This document shows, one piece after another, positions 7,444 to 15,999 of a stretch of DNA of 64,000 nt. The notes under the pieces were generated by a model. That model saw only the letters and a list, made by a program, of their open reading frames with translations, did not search any database and was not told the DNA's origin. The position numbers were made by a program, and so were the translations under genes. Within the stretch, counting starts at the first letter, position 1. Every line of letters starts with the position of its first letter. The stretch is from Sutcliffiella horikoshii (lineage in GTDB: Bacteria; Bacillota; Bacilli; Bacillales; Bacillaceae_I), in NCBI RefSeq assembly GCF_021991925.1, contig NZ_RXZI01000008.1, positions 1 through 64,000 of the forward strand, written 5' to 3'.

Positions 7444-8463
7444 TCAGATTATTCTTCTTCCATTCTGAGCGAGGGCAAAATGAATGCCGTGCTGCAGCGA
7501 CTGGAAGAAATCGAAATGAGTCAAATCAATATCTGCCTTTGTAATATCCAAGCTTAGCTGAGCGGAAATTCCGACTAGAATGGTCTTAATTCCCAACAGT
7601 TCAGCGGAACACCCCAGCTTTTCAATCATGCTTGCTGTATATGGTGTCAGATTGTCATCCATTCCGGTTAAATCAAGTACCAGATAGCTTGCTTTGTACT
7701 TTGGAAGATTGTATAGGGTTTTTACAATCAGCTCGTCTGCCCGTTCTTCATCATATTTTCCTAGAAGGGGTACCACCACAATCCCTTCGAGTACAGGTAT
7801 GACGGGAGAGGATATTGTCTTGACCAGCTCTTTTAGTTCCTTTGTTTTTTCTTCCACTACTTTTTCCAGCTTTACTATCTGCTCCTGCTCTTTTTGACGG
7901 GCAAGCTGATGGATGTTTTGGGCCACATTCACTTCTTTTGGGAAATATTCGATGGTGGTATATTCATGGCCCTCTATCTGATGATTCAGGATATTGTACC
8001 AGATGTCCGTTTTGAATAGGCCAGTAAAAATCCCTGCATAATGCGCCGCAAGGAAATTGCCTCCGGTTTTCTTTCCTTGTGCCTGATTGATTTTATATTC
8101 CCAGTCATCCTTGAGCTGGACGGTCAATGTGTAATTATCCACATCCAGGTTCTTTACATAAGCTCTTCCCCAACCAGCAGATGCATACGTATTGGTAATC
8201 AAGCCAGCTATTTTTTCAATACTGATATCTGTCATATTTTCAAAATACTTCCCAACAACTGCACCTTGTCGATAGCCTGTGGATTCCATTACAAGGCAGG
8301 TCGCTTCCTGTCCGGAAACCTCTTCAATTGTATCAAAGAAAGTTTTCATCGCAGAGGAGATCCAAAATAGGACAGCATCCTCCCCTTCAAAAAGAAATTT
8401 CCCCTTTTCTACATCCCATTCAAACTGAAGACCTTCTATATCGATTTTTGGAAGTGTACTCAT
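7444..8463 (-). CDS. RsbR-like protein: 4VR/XylR_N-type sensor domain plus STAS domain
   Basis: A 339-residue cytoplasmic protein. Residues about 10-185 resemble the V4R/XylR_N small-molecule-binding fold (DAVLFWISSAMKTFFDTIEE; YASAGWGRAYVKN). A coiled-coil linker follows (about 186-217, rich in K/E). Residues about 218-335 form a STAS domain of RsbR/RsbS type (SSPVIPVLEGIVVVPLLG; YLVLDLTGMDDNLTPYTA; LGIKTILVGIS). RsbR paralogues form stressosomes that control sigma-B through RsbT; the usual phosphorylatable Thr/Ser could be in DNLTPYT. Whether it joins a stressosome is inference. No rsbS/rsbT nearby. Monocistronic. Confidence 0.75.
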   Translation of the reverse strand: MSTLPKIDIEGLQFEWDVEKGKFLFEGEDAVLFWISSAMKTFFDTIEEVSGQEATCLVMESTGYRQGAVVGKYFENMTDISIEKIAGLITNTYASAGWGRAYVKNLDVDNYTLTVQLKDDWEYKINQAQGKKTGGNFLAAHYAGIFTGLFKTDIWYNILNHQIEGHEYTTIEYFPKEVNVAQNIHQLARQKEQEQIVKLEKVVEEKTKELKELVKTISSPVIPVLEGIVVVPLLGKYDEERADELIVKTLYNLPKYKASYLVLDLTGMDDNLTPYTASMIEKLGCSAELLGIKTILVGISAQLSLDITKADIDLTHFDFFQSLQHGIHFALAQNGRRII

Positions 8464-8762
8464 CTTCTTACCCCAAATCCTTTATATTTTTTTACTATTA
8501 TAAACTAATTCGACAAGATTTTTAATTAATATCCTATTAAATGGAGATAGATATAAAGGAAAGCGCCTCCCTAATTATGTAAATTATGGTAAATAAAAGA
8601 ACTTACCCTGATTTTATAGCCTCAAATCCATATTCACATGCAATCACTTCAGCTTCCGTTTTGCCAGGGCATCAGCTAAAGGGGTATTTACCATACAAGC
8701 TAATAGAAGAATAGGGAGGATACCTGATCTTCTAACCTTTCCTGCGTATGGGAACATAAAAA

Positions 8763-8788
8763 GGGTCGAGGAACCTATCCCTCGACCC
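8763..8788. repeat. dispersed motif, hairpin-forming copy
   Basis: GGGTCGAGG, a short loop, CCTCGACCC: a perfect 9-bp stem followed by an A7 run. Shows the full palindromic form of the dispersed 3'-end motif. Confidence 0.75.
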
Positions 8789-8840
8789 AAAAAAATACTT
8801 GAATCCACCATAAATACATGGTAAAGTCAAATAGATTGTA

Positions 8841-8868
8841 TTGTATATGTGGTTTTTGTGAGTATAAT
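8841..8868 (+). promoter_or_regulatory. sigma-A-type promoter of helD
   Basis: TTGTAT, 16-bp spacer, TATAAT; the start codon is 83 bp downstream of the -10. Confidence 0.5.
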
Positions 8869-8951
8869 TATCCTTATTATAATCATACAATACATTCCAC
8901 CCTCGAGTCAACCCCCTAACTATCCATTTTCGAAAAAAAAGGAGTGTTTGC

Positions 8952-11282
8952 ATGAGTACGGAATTTCAGTTGGAGCAAAGACGTGTGGACGATGTGATGG
9001 AGACCATTACAGAGGAGATCGGGAAGTTAGAGAAGGAGACTTCCAAACGTAAGGATGAAGTCATTCATATTCGCAAACACTTTTGGGAAGAGGTCAAGGT
9101 TAGTACGGATTCTTTTGATGATTACTTGGAGACGATTATCGGCCTGAGGCAGGAAGCGCAGGCGTTGTCTGTGAGTCAAAGCTCCCATAGGCATGCATCC
9201 AAGCGGTTAACCACCCTGCATAAGATGAAAGAGATTCCTTATTTCGGCCGGATCGATTTTAAAGAAGATGGGACTTCAGAAAAGGAGCAAATATATATCG
9301 GGATATCTGCCCTTATGGATCAAAGTGGGGAAGACTTCCTCATTTATGATTGGCGAGCTCCGATCTCAAGCGTTTATTATGATTACCAGCCGGGCCCGGC
9401 AAAGTACACAACTCCAGGCGGCGAAATAGAAGGTGATTTGGAAAAGAAGTGGCAATACCTGATTCGAAATGGCGAGCTGGAATCCATGTTTGATACAAGT
9501 CTCACCATCGGGGATGAAATCTTACAAAAGGTGCTCGGCAAAGCGACGGCAGACAACTACATGCATAATATCGTCGCCACCATCCAACAGGAGCAAAATC
9601 GAATCATCCGGCATGATAGTGGCAGACTCCTGATTGTTCATGGTGCGGCAGGTAGTGGCAAGACGTCGGCTGCCCTGCAACGGATTGCCTATTTACTTTA
9701 TAAGTATAGAGATAACCTCGATGCCGACCAGATTATTTTATTTTCTCCCAACTCCATGTTCAAAAGCTATGTATCCAATGTCTTGCCTGAACTTGGCGAG
9801 GAAAGCATGCAACAGGTTACCTTTCAAGAGTATCTCGACCACCGATTATCCAAAGCTTTTCAAGTGGAAAATCCCTACGGACAGTTGGAGTATGTGCTGA
9901 CGGCAAGCCATACACCGGCTTATAAAGCAAGGCTTGCGGGCATCAAGTTTAAGGCTTCCCTTCGTTTTTATGAAGCAATCAAAACCTATATAGAATCACT
10001 GGCCTTGGAAGGAATGACCTTCAAGAATATCACCTTTAGAGGGAAACCGATGGTATCGGCCGAGCAAATTGCGGACCGGTTTTACAAACATGACACTTCC
10101 CTTCGATTATCCAATAGACTCGAAAAGTTGAAGGATTGGCTGATGAAAGAGTTAAAAGCCATTCAAAAGGCTGAAAGTGATCAGCCATGGGTGCAGGAGG
10201 AGATGGAACTCCTCAGTAACGAAGAATACCATGAAGCGCGAGCATTTTTAGCTAAAAAGAAAGGCTTTGAAAGGGAAGGGGTTGCGGACTATGAAGTCGA
10301 CCCAAGGGCACTAGCGCGTTTACTCGTGCACAAGAAAATGAAGCCATTGCGAAATCGTGTCCGCGGCTATCAATTTATCAGCTTTAAAGATCTCTATCAG
10401 CAAATTTTTGCAGAACCTGCGAAAATTGGTCAATGGTTAGAAGGGGAGGCACCTGAAGAGTGGAATGCAATTTGCCAGGGTACCATCGATTCGATACAGG
10501 AAGATAAACTGTGGTATGAAGATGCGACGCCATTTTTACTGTTAAAGGAATTGATCCTTGGTTTTCAAATAAACAGCTCGATCAAGCATATTGTCGTGGA
10601 CGAAGCCCAAGATTACTCCCCGTTTCAGTTTGAGTTCATGAAGCGGCTTTTCCCTGCTGCTAGGATGACCGTGCTTGGCGACTTTAACCAGGCAATCTTT
10701 GCCCATGCGAGTGAAGCAGTTAATTTTGATGTGCTTGAGGGGCTTTATGGACCGGAGAAGACAGAGATTATTAATATTACAAGGAGCTATCGTTCCACAA
10801 GACCGATTATTGAGTTTACGAGAAGGCTTGTTCCAAATGGAGATAAAATCATTCCGTTTGACCGGGACGGGGAGGAGCCGTTGCTGACGGAAGTGGCTGA
10901 TTTTGATAGTCTGCACGCGGGCATCTCCTCACGAGTGGAGGAGCTAAGGAACCGCGGCTATCAAAGCATTGCCATCATCTGCAAATCAAGTGAGGAGAGT
11001 GGTCGTGCTTTTGAAGCACTTTCCCCGGAGATAGATAATTTAAAGCTGTTGAAAATGAACTCCATGGAGTACGAACAAGGCGTAGTTGTCGTGCCATCCT
11101 ACTTGTCCAAAGGTATCGAATTTGACGCGGTCATCATCTATAATGCTTCCGATGAAGTGTATGGAGATGAGAGTTTGAGGAGGGTGTTCTATACAGCATG
11201 TACGAGAGCGATGCACTACTTGGAGATTTGTAGTGTGGGGGAAAGTTGTGGGAATAGGTTCCTTGACCCGGTTTTGCGTTAA
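8952..11282 (+). CDS. helD: RNA polymerase recycling motor ATPase HelD
   Basis: A 776-residue UvrD/Rep-like superfamily 1 protein. The N-terminal 60 residues form a charged coiled coil that in HelD enters the RNA polymerase secondary channel. Walker A GAAGSGKT is at residues 231-238 and Walker B DEAQD at 550-554; later helicase motifs include TRSYRST (about 610) and the final CTRAMHYLEI. Size matches B. subtilis HelD (about 774). It removes stalled RNA polymerase from DNA using ATP. AAAGGAG precedes the ATG. The last dozen codons (GNRFLDPVLR) coincide with a copy of the dispersed 3'-end motif, so the native C-terminus seems replaced. Confidence 0.9.
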   Translation: MSTEFQLEQRRVDDVMETITEEIGKLEKETSKRKDEVIHIRKHFWEEVKVSTDSFDDYLETIIGLRQEAQALSVSQSSHRHASKRLTTLHKMKEIPYFGRIDFKEDGTSEKEQIYIGISALMDQSGEDFLIYDWRAPISSVYYDYQPGPAKYTTPGGEIEGDLEKKWQYLIRNGELESMFDTSLTIGDEILQKVLGKATADNYMHNIVATIQQEQNRIIRHDSGRLLIVHGAAGSGKTSAALQRIAYLLYKYRDNLDADQIILFSPNSMFKSYVSNVLPELGEESMQQVTFQEYLDHRLSKAFQVENPYGQLEYVLTASHTPAYKARLAGIKFKASLRFYEAIKTYIESLALEGMTFKNITFRGKPMVSAEQIADRFYKHDTSLRLSNRLEKLKDWLMKELKAIQKAESDQPWVQEEMELLSNEEYHEARAFLAKKKGFEREGVADYEVDPRALARLLVHKKMKPLRNRVRGYQFISFKDLYQQIFAEPAKIGQWLEGEAPEEWNAICQGTIDSIQEDKLWYEDATPFLLLKELILGFQINSSIKHIVVDEAQDYSPFQFEFMKRLFPAARMTVLGDFNQAIFAHASEAVNFDVLEGLYGPEKTEIINITRSYRSTRPIIEFTRRLVPNGDKIIPFDRDGEEPLLTEVADFDSLHAGISSRVEELRNRGYQSIAIICKSSEESGRAFEALSPEIDNLKLLKMNSMEYEQGVVVVPSYLSKGIEFDAVIIYNASDEVYGDESLRRVFYTACTRAMHYLEICSVGESCGNRFLDPVLR
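11250..11269. repeat. dispersed 3'-end motif, copy
   Basis: Reverse orientation (GGTTCCTTGACCC core) inside the last codons of helD. Confidence 0.6.
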
Positions 11283-11335
11283 TGCGTTTAAAGGTGCCTT
11301 CTAGTGCATCGAGATTTATATAAGCTAAAGAAAAA

Positions 11336-11362
11336 AGCCAAGTCCCCGAGTGGGGCTTGGCT
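11336..11362 (-). terminator. terminator hairpin with the U-tract on the minus strand
   Basis: AGCCAAGTCCCC/GGGGCTTGGCT stem. The + strand has no T run after it, whereas the minus strand reads CTTTTTTCTTT. So it would stop transcripts coming from the right, although the nearest minus-strand genes end at 12037. Confidence 0.65.
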
Positions 11363-11370
11363 ATAGTGGC

Positions 11371-11392
11371 GAAGCGGCGTGCCTGTCCCCTC
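11371..11392. repeat. dispersed 3'-end motif, copy
   Basis: GCGGCGTGCCTGTCCCCTC core, just after the 11336 hairpin. Confidence 0.6.
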
Positions 11393-11449
11393 AATCCACT
11401 GAAACTTTTCTTCCGCAAATTCGTAAGTAAAAGAGAGGAGGCGATTAAT

Positions 11450-11482
11450 ATGAAGATATGGTGCTTGGTGAAAGCCTCATGA
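11450..11482 (+). CDS. 10-codon leader ORF (MKIWCLVKAS)
   Basis: An ATG with the strongest ribosome site of the locus (AGGAGGCGATTAAT-ATG) opens a 10-codon frame whose TGA overlaps the ATG of the next gene (ATGA). It may exist to deliver ribosomes to the membrane protein gene by translational coupling, or be a regulatory leader peptide. Confidence 0.5.
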   Translation: MKIWCLVKAS

Positions 11483-11979
11483 AAAACTATTGGCTGAAAC
11501 AATCCTTGGTAATACTTTTACTCGTTTTATTTGCGTTCATAGCAAATTTCAATTTGGTTAATCCTTTTCTGACGATGGAAAGTACATTATTAAAACAACT
11601 TATAGTCCTGGTGTCCATTTCACTGATTTTGTTTGCATGTAATCAATTGCTTTATAACTATGCAACGTATAAAAAGCAATTCATGCAACATCCGTTATGG
11701 AATAAAATGTCCATTATCCTCTTGGTTTGGCTAATGATTTCCTTTGTGCTGTTTATTGTGTTATTTTTCATAGCGCCTTTACAAAGCATACTGAATCAGT
11801 ATGCATGGCTGATGTTTATAGTGATCTATTACTTTTTGTTTTTCTTAAATCTATTCATTTTATCCATTGTACATAAGGTGATGGACTCATCCGTAAAAAT
11901 AGAGAAGAAGCTCGTCATCACATGGATCGGCTCTTCTCTATTAATAGCTATAACCCTGTTCATGTTACCTAGTATTTAG
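11479..11979 (+). CDS. small polytopic membrane protein, unknown
   Basis: I do not recognise it. From ATG 11479 it is 166 residues, almost entirely hydrophobic with four predicted helices (about residues 6-26, 37-58, 76-102, 106-133 and a fifth near 145-163 possible) and no charged catalytic motif. An in-frame ATG at 11458 lacks a properly spaced ribosome site; the only good one serves the 10-codon leader that ends in ATGA at this start. Nothing ties it functionally to helD or to the convergent sigma/anti-sigma genes. Confidence 0.6.
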   Translation: MKNYWLKQSLVILLLVLFAFIANFNLVNPFLTMESTLLKQLIVLVSISLILFACNQLLYNYATYKKQFMQHPLWNKMSIILLVWLMISFVLFIVLFFIAPLQSILNQYAWLMFIVIYYFLFFLNLFILSIVHKVMDSSVKIEKKLVITWIGSSLLIAITLFMLPSI

Positions 11980-12036
11980 TGGGTTTTTGGGACAGGCATT
12001 ATGATCCTTGTTGGATTGTCGCGCCTGCCCTCCCTG

Positions 12037-13197
12037 CTACTGGAGCGGCATAAACGCCACAGCCCAGCTGCCGTCCTCTTCCTTCACCATCTGAAAGCCC
12101 CACTCCTGACCGAAGATGTTCATATAACTGATATATCCGCTATCCCCATTATCATGAAAGATGCCATCTTGTATACCGAAGAAAGTATTCCTTATTTGTT
12201 CTAGTGAAGAATGACCCATTTCGCTCAAGTATTCCTCTTTATCAATTTGCATCATGTCCTGCCTGTCTGTGTAAAATTCATATTGTAATTCTCTTTCCTC
12301 TTCCATTGCAGCCTGCACATAAAATTTAGCGATGCTGATAGGGGAAAGACCTATTAACAGTTGTGTATCATATTCTACTTTTAATCGTTCGTAAATTTCC
12401 AACTCTTCCGCGCTCAGCTCGAAATTCTCTGCGTTTGGGTTTGCTTCTAGAAGTTCAGGGCTTTCACCGTTTCCATACAATGTATCAATCGAATAAATAG
12501 CTTGCTCTGCCTTATTAAGACCATGAATCTCAAATATTTCCTCACGATCTATCTCTGCAAAGGTAAACCAGTATTTCGATCCGTTTTCTGAAACAATGAT
12601 TTCTGCAGGGTATTCCTGCTTCCTTTCCACCATCCTTACGAGGACGCTAGAAATATCGGGATTCAGTATTTTCCCAAATACAAGCGGAAACGGCGATTCT
12701 TCACTTCCGGGAGTAATTAGCTGGTGGCTTAAATCTTCTTTTTCTTGAATAGTGTGTTCTGCTCCTTCTGTGGACTCATCCCAACCGTACTTAGTCTTTT
12801 TGATGAAAGTTGCATGTAGTACATCAATATTAATATCTTTCTTAATAGTCCTGGTGAAAAACACTACCACACCTTCCGTGACCTCTTCTACGTGTAAAAT
12901 TTCATTATATTCATAAGGAGCAAGAATTTCCTCTAGTCTCTCTGGCGGAATTTCGTCTGCTACCACTACACTATCACTTGGTTTCTCCAAGTTATTAAAA
13001 ATTGCCGGTATTAAAATAAGCATAAATATCAAGGCAGCCGAAGCCAATGCCACATAATACTTGCGGGGAGTGGAGGATTTTCTCACCATAGGAGATGCAT
13101 TCATTTTATGATTTATCTGCGCTTGAACCCTTTCTTGTTCTTTGTCGCTCATCGCAATTTTTTGGTTTAAGGATTGGAAGTCATTAGATTGCTTCAT
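12037..13197 (-). CDS. membrane-anchored anti-sigma factor-like protein
   Basis: A 386-residue protein with a short cytoplasmic N-terminus (about 47 residues), one transmembrane segment (about 48-68, YYVALASAALIFMLILIPAI) and a large extracytoplasmic domain of about 315 residues. The gene overlaps the end of the ECF sigma gene by 14 bp, the standard arrangement for a sigma factor and its anti-sigma. No zinc-type HxxxCxxC motif is visible in the cytoplasmic part, so it is not a ZAS-type anti-sigma. I infer that it holds the sigma factor at the membrane and senses an envelope signal. Confidence 0.75.
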   Translation of the reverse strand: MKQSNDFQSLNQKIAMSDKEQERVQAQINHKMNASPMVRKSSTPRKYYVALASAALIFMLILIPAIFNNLEKPSDSVVVADEIPPERLEEILAPYEYNEILHVEEVTEGVVVFFTRTIKKDINIDVLHATFIKKTKYGWDESTEGAEHTIQEKEDLSHQLITPGSEESPFPLVFGKILNPDISSVLVRMVERKQEYPAEIIVSENGSKYWFTFAEIDREEIFEIHGLNKAEQAIYSIDTLYGNGESPELLEANPNAENFELSAEELEIYERLKVEYDTQLLIGLSPISIAKFYVQAAMEEERELQYEFYTDRQDMMQIDKEEYLSEMGHSSLEQIRNTFFGIQDGIFHDNGDSGYISYMNIFGQEWGFQMVKEEDGSWAVAFMPLQ

Positions 13198-13708
13198 ATC
13201 GGAATCCCTCCTTTTCCAATTCTTTTCGCAAGCTTTTCAAGGCCCTGAATAAATCCACTTTGACCTTTGCCTCCGAACATCCAAGGATCTCAGCAGTCTC
13301 CCCAATTGAAAACTCCTTAATTTTACGTAAAATAATGACATCCCTAAAGGAGGGTTTGATTTTACTAATGGCCATATATAGCTGTTTTTCGGACTCATTC
13401 AAGATGGCGATATCCTCGGCTGACTTTTCATCATGTAATCCAAAGGGAAGAAAGCTCAAATAGTTTGCTATCGTTTTATTTTTCCGTATATAATCAATCG
13501 TCAAATTCCGGGCAATTCGAAATAACCAGCTCTTCTCCCGATCGCCATGGAAGCTTTCCAGATGGTTATAAGCGCGAATGAACGTATCCTGCACAATATC
13601 CAATGCCTGCTCCCGATCCCCAATCATAAAAAAAGCATAATTAAACACATCATTGCTATAAGTCTCATACCAATCATTAATCCGCTGTTTCCTACCGAGA
13701 TGGTCCAT
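13184..13708 (-). CDS. ECF RNA polymerase sigma factor
   Basis: A 174-residue group IV sigma factor: region 2 at about residues 10-85 (DVFNYAFFMIGDREQALDIVQDTFIRAYNHL; SWLFRIARNLTIDYIRK) and region 4 helix-turn-helix at about 112-165 (FRDVIILRKIKEFSIGETAEILGCSEAKVKVDLFRALKSLR). Directs transcription of a small regulon when released by the adjacent anti-sigma. The upstream region has a TGTAAC-16-CGTT sequence typical of an autoregulated ECF promoter. Confidence 0.92.
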   Translation of the reverse strand: MDHLGRKQRINDWYETYSNDVFNYAFFMIGDREQALDIVQDTFIRAYNHLESFHGDREKSWLFRIARNLTIDYIRKNKTIANYLSFLPFGLHDEKSAEDIAILNESEKQLYMAISKIKPSFRDVIILRKIKEFSIGETAEILGCSEAKVKVDLFRALKSLRKELEKEGFRYEAI

Positions 13709-13741
13709 TTCCCCACCCCTTTCTTTTCTCTTTACTATTAC

Positions 13742-13767
13742 AACGGACTGCGGGAAGAAAAGTTACA
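13742..13767 (-). promoter_or_regulatory. candidate autoregulatory ECF promoter
   Basis: On the minus strand TGTAAC (13762-13767), 16-bp spacer, CGTT (13742-13745), 34 bp upstream of the sigma gene start. Spacing and -35 resemble Bacillus ECF promoters (TGAAAC-N16-CGT). Confidence 0.55.
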
Positions 13768-13919
13768 AAAAAGATTGGAGGGAAAAGAACGGAGGAGATA
13801 GGTACTGTAATCCACCGGGATGGGGAATACCCGTGAATTTAACAACCACGGGTAACTTGTAAGGTATGAAATTAGGGTGTTTACAGATAAGCTGATTTAG
13901 TGGGTCTGCATATCTGTTA

Positions 13920-14432
13920 CTATAGTTCAACCACTTTCATCGATCTTGCAATTTCTAACATCATTTCTTTAGAAATCCTCGTACTATCCATTTCTATTTG
14001 CGTTCCATCTTGTGTCCACTGCAATAGACCGCCAGTAATTAGTTCACCCTTTTTATCCAATTCACCGTCGTTACCCCATGGGCCCAAAGAGACCTTTATA
14101 GCCGTTAATATCAATTTCTTCCCCATCAGAATAAGTGGGATCACTTTTCTTTGATGAGAATTTTTGCTCTTCAATACCCACATTATATATCGTGTCATTT
14201 TCATTCATAAAATGTAATCTGAAGCGAGTAAAGTGTTCTTCTTGGTCCATTGGGTACCCTTGATCTCTAAAGTCCAATTATTAGGCACATTATCTGGCGC
14301 CAGCACAGGAAAGTCTACTTTATGAATGATCTCGGACAAAGTGATGCTGTCATGGTTGTATGGGATATCCTCTACATGGACAGCTAAAGGCGTAGACAAC
14401 AGGATGACGAGGGCGATGGATTTTATAAGCAT
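13920..14432 (-). pseudogene. frameshifted secreted DUF4367-like protein
   Basis: Three overlapping frames make one gene. Residues 1-50 (signal peptide MLIKSIALVILLSTPLAV, then LSEIIHKVDFPVLAPDNVPNNW) lie in frame at 14280-14432; the middle (QEEHFTRFRLHF ... INGYKGLFGP) reads in a second frame at about 14075-14277; the end (ITGGLLQWTQDGTQIEM ... ARSMK) in a third at 13920-14095. The GGLLQW-x-DG-x-x-x-x-M...A-x-SM pattern is DUF4367-like, a domain of lipoproteins and anti-sigma-related proteins. Two frameshifts, near 14275 and 14085, inactivate it unless they are assembly errors. Confidence 0.7.
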
Positions 14433-14546
14433 GATTGTAATACCTCCTAAGAGTTATGAAAGTATTATCTCCTAAGCTGAAAGAATTATGGATTCTTTGA
14501 ATAGTGAGATAGGCAGCCTACCCATATAATTTTAAAGTTAAGCAGC

Positions 14547-14582
14547 AAAAGTGCCCAGAGATTTTGGTCTCTGGGCACTTTT
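14547..14582 (-). terminator. terminator downstream of cypC
   Basis: AAAAGTGCCCAGAG/CTCTGGGCACTTTT, 14-bp perfect stem; symmetrical, so may work both ways. Confidence 0.9.
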
Positions 14583-14630
14583 GTAATAGAGGGCATGTGG
14601 GTAGCGATGCCTGTTTGCACGACTCCTGTG

Positions 14631-15908
14631 CTACTGGGTCGGCGTGCTTGTCCCCTTCACTCGCACATCCCGCATCACAATTTTGCTTTCTGGCAAGCTA
14701 GGGATTTGGGACATACTGAAGCTCAGATCTTGTTCAGGTAGGTCATAATCCAATCCATTCACTAGAAAGTCCAGGCTTACATTCATAATATCAACCGTCA
14801 GCCATTCTCCGGCGCAGCGGTGACCGATATCATACTCCCCGCCACCTTGGGGGATAAAATCAAATGGACTTTTGTCCCACGTTTTAAAGCGGTCGGGCTC
14901 AAAGCGATCTGGGTTCTCCCAATCTTCCGGATGATGGTTTGTTCCGTACAAGTCCAATAGGGTAAGGGTGTCTTTTTCAAATTTATAATCATTCCAAGTA
15001 AAGTCTTCCTTTACTCTGGCTGCAGTAAAGGGAAAGAATGGATAGAAGCGGCGGACTTCCTGCACAAATCGTTGGAGACTCTCACTTTCTCCTTTTTGTA
15101 ACTTTGCAGCTTCTTCCGGATACTGATGGACAGCAAGGGCGGTAAAGCAAACATAAACGGAAATTGCGACAATCGGACGCAGGAGATTCAATAATTCCAC
15201 GGCAACGATCTCTTTATCAAGAAGTTCCCCGTTAAGGTCGCGATGCATGGAAAACTGATACAGGGCTTTGTCTTTTGGTACCTCTACTTTTTCTTCCCGG
15301 ACTTCTTCGACCAGGTCTTCTAACCAGCTCTCTACACTGGAGCGAGATCTGCGTCCTTTCCAATGCTTTAACCCGATTGCGGCAGCAGATTCATACATAT
15401 CTCCCAATTGAACGGAGAACTTCTCCACTTTATCTTCCGGAAGAGGGACGCCTGTCCACTCACAGGCAACCTGTGTGAGGATTTTCTTTGCTTCTATGTA
15501 TAATTCTATTTCCTTTTCATGCTCCCATTTTTGAGCGGCAGCTTCCCAATGTTTTTTTGTAAGTTCGGAAACTTCCTTCAAGCTATCTTTCGTCATTAGG
15601 GACATGAACATCGCTTTTCGATGGTGGTGAGCTTCCCCGTCCATTGCTTGCACGCCTCCTTCACCGAAGAGCGTCTTTTGCAACCGTTTTGGAGCTGCCC
15701 CTTTTCGTTTGAATTTTTCATTGTCATAGAAAATTTTTGCAGCTTCTTTACCTGTCAGGCAAATTGCTTTTTCTGCTAGAAGAGTGGTTTCAAAGATATT
15801 AGAGTGGAACATATGACGGCGGTTCATAATGAACTGGTAGCCTTCTTTTAAAAGCTTCAGGCTATGATCGAGTCCCTCTTCCTTAGGCATGGAATGATTA
15901 TTTTCCAA
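14631..15908 (-). CDS. cypC: fatty-acid peroxygenase, cytochrome P450 CYP152 family
   Basis: A 425-residue soluble P450 like B. subtilis CypC (P450-BSbeta). It uses hydrogen peroxide to hydroxylate long-chain fatty acids at alpha/beta positions without a reductase. Family marks: the haem ligand loop QGGGEYDIGHRCAGEW with Cys365, and Arg244-Pro245 in NLLRPIVA in place of the usual acid-alcohol pair (Arg binds the fatty acid carboxylate). Starts at TTG with AAGGAGGGG upstream. The last eight codons lie in a copy of the dispersed motif. Monocistronic. Confidence 0.93.
   Translation of the reverse strand: MENNHSMPKEEGLDHSLKLLKEGYQFIMNRRHMFHSNIFETTLLAEKAICLTGKEAAKIFYDNEKFKRKGAAPKRLQKTLFGEGGVQAMDGEAHHHRKAMFMSLMTKDSLKEVSELTKKHWEAAAQKWEHEKEIELYIEAKKILTQVACEWTGVPLPEDKVEKFSVQLGDMYESAAAIGLKHWKGRRSRSSVESWLEDLVEEVREEKVEVPKDKALYQFSMHRDLNGELLDKEIVAVELLNLLRPIVAISVYVCFTALAVHQYPEEAAKLQKGESESLQRFVQEVRRFYPFFPFTAARVKEDFTWNDYKFEKDTLTLLDLYGTNHHPEDWENPDRFEPDRFKTWDKSPFDFIPQGGGEYDIGHRCAGEWLTVDIMNVSLDFLVNGLDYDLPEQDLSFSMSQIPSLPESKIVMRDVRVKGTSTPTQ
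14636..14656. repeat. dispersed 3'-end motif, copy
   Basis: GGGTCGGCGTGCTTGTCCCC; encodes the C-terminal KGTSTPTQ of the P450. Confidence 0.7.
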
Positions 15909-15999
15909 ACAAACCCCTCCTTAATGGTATATATACTTTGTATATTTACTTCTTTCTTCCAACCTAAACGTAAGAAAGAAGGGGGAAGTGAAAAAGGAG

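Larger units (their letters stand above)
8464..8951. other. 488-bp intergenic region
   Basis: No intact gene. On the minus strand 8603-8694 could be a frameshifted remnant (two frames read LADALAK and TEAEVIACEYGFEAIKSG). It also holds a hairpin-forming copy of the dispersed motif (8763-8788) and the helD promoter. Confidence 0.5.

Noticed and set aside
11458-11979. ATG 11458 as the start of the membrane protein
   Set aside because: 16 bp from the AGGAGG, which is correctly placed for the ATG at 11450 instead; the ATG at 11479 is ATGA-coupled to that leader.
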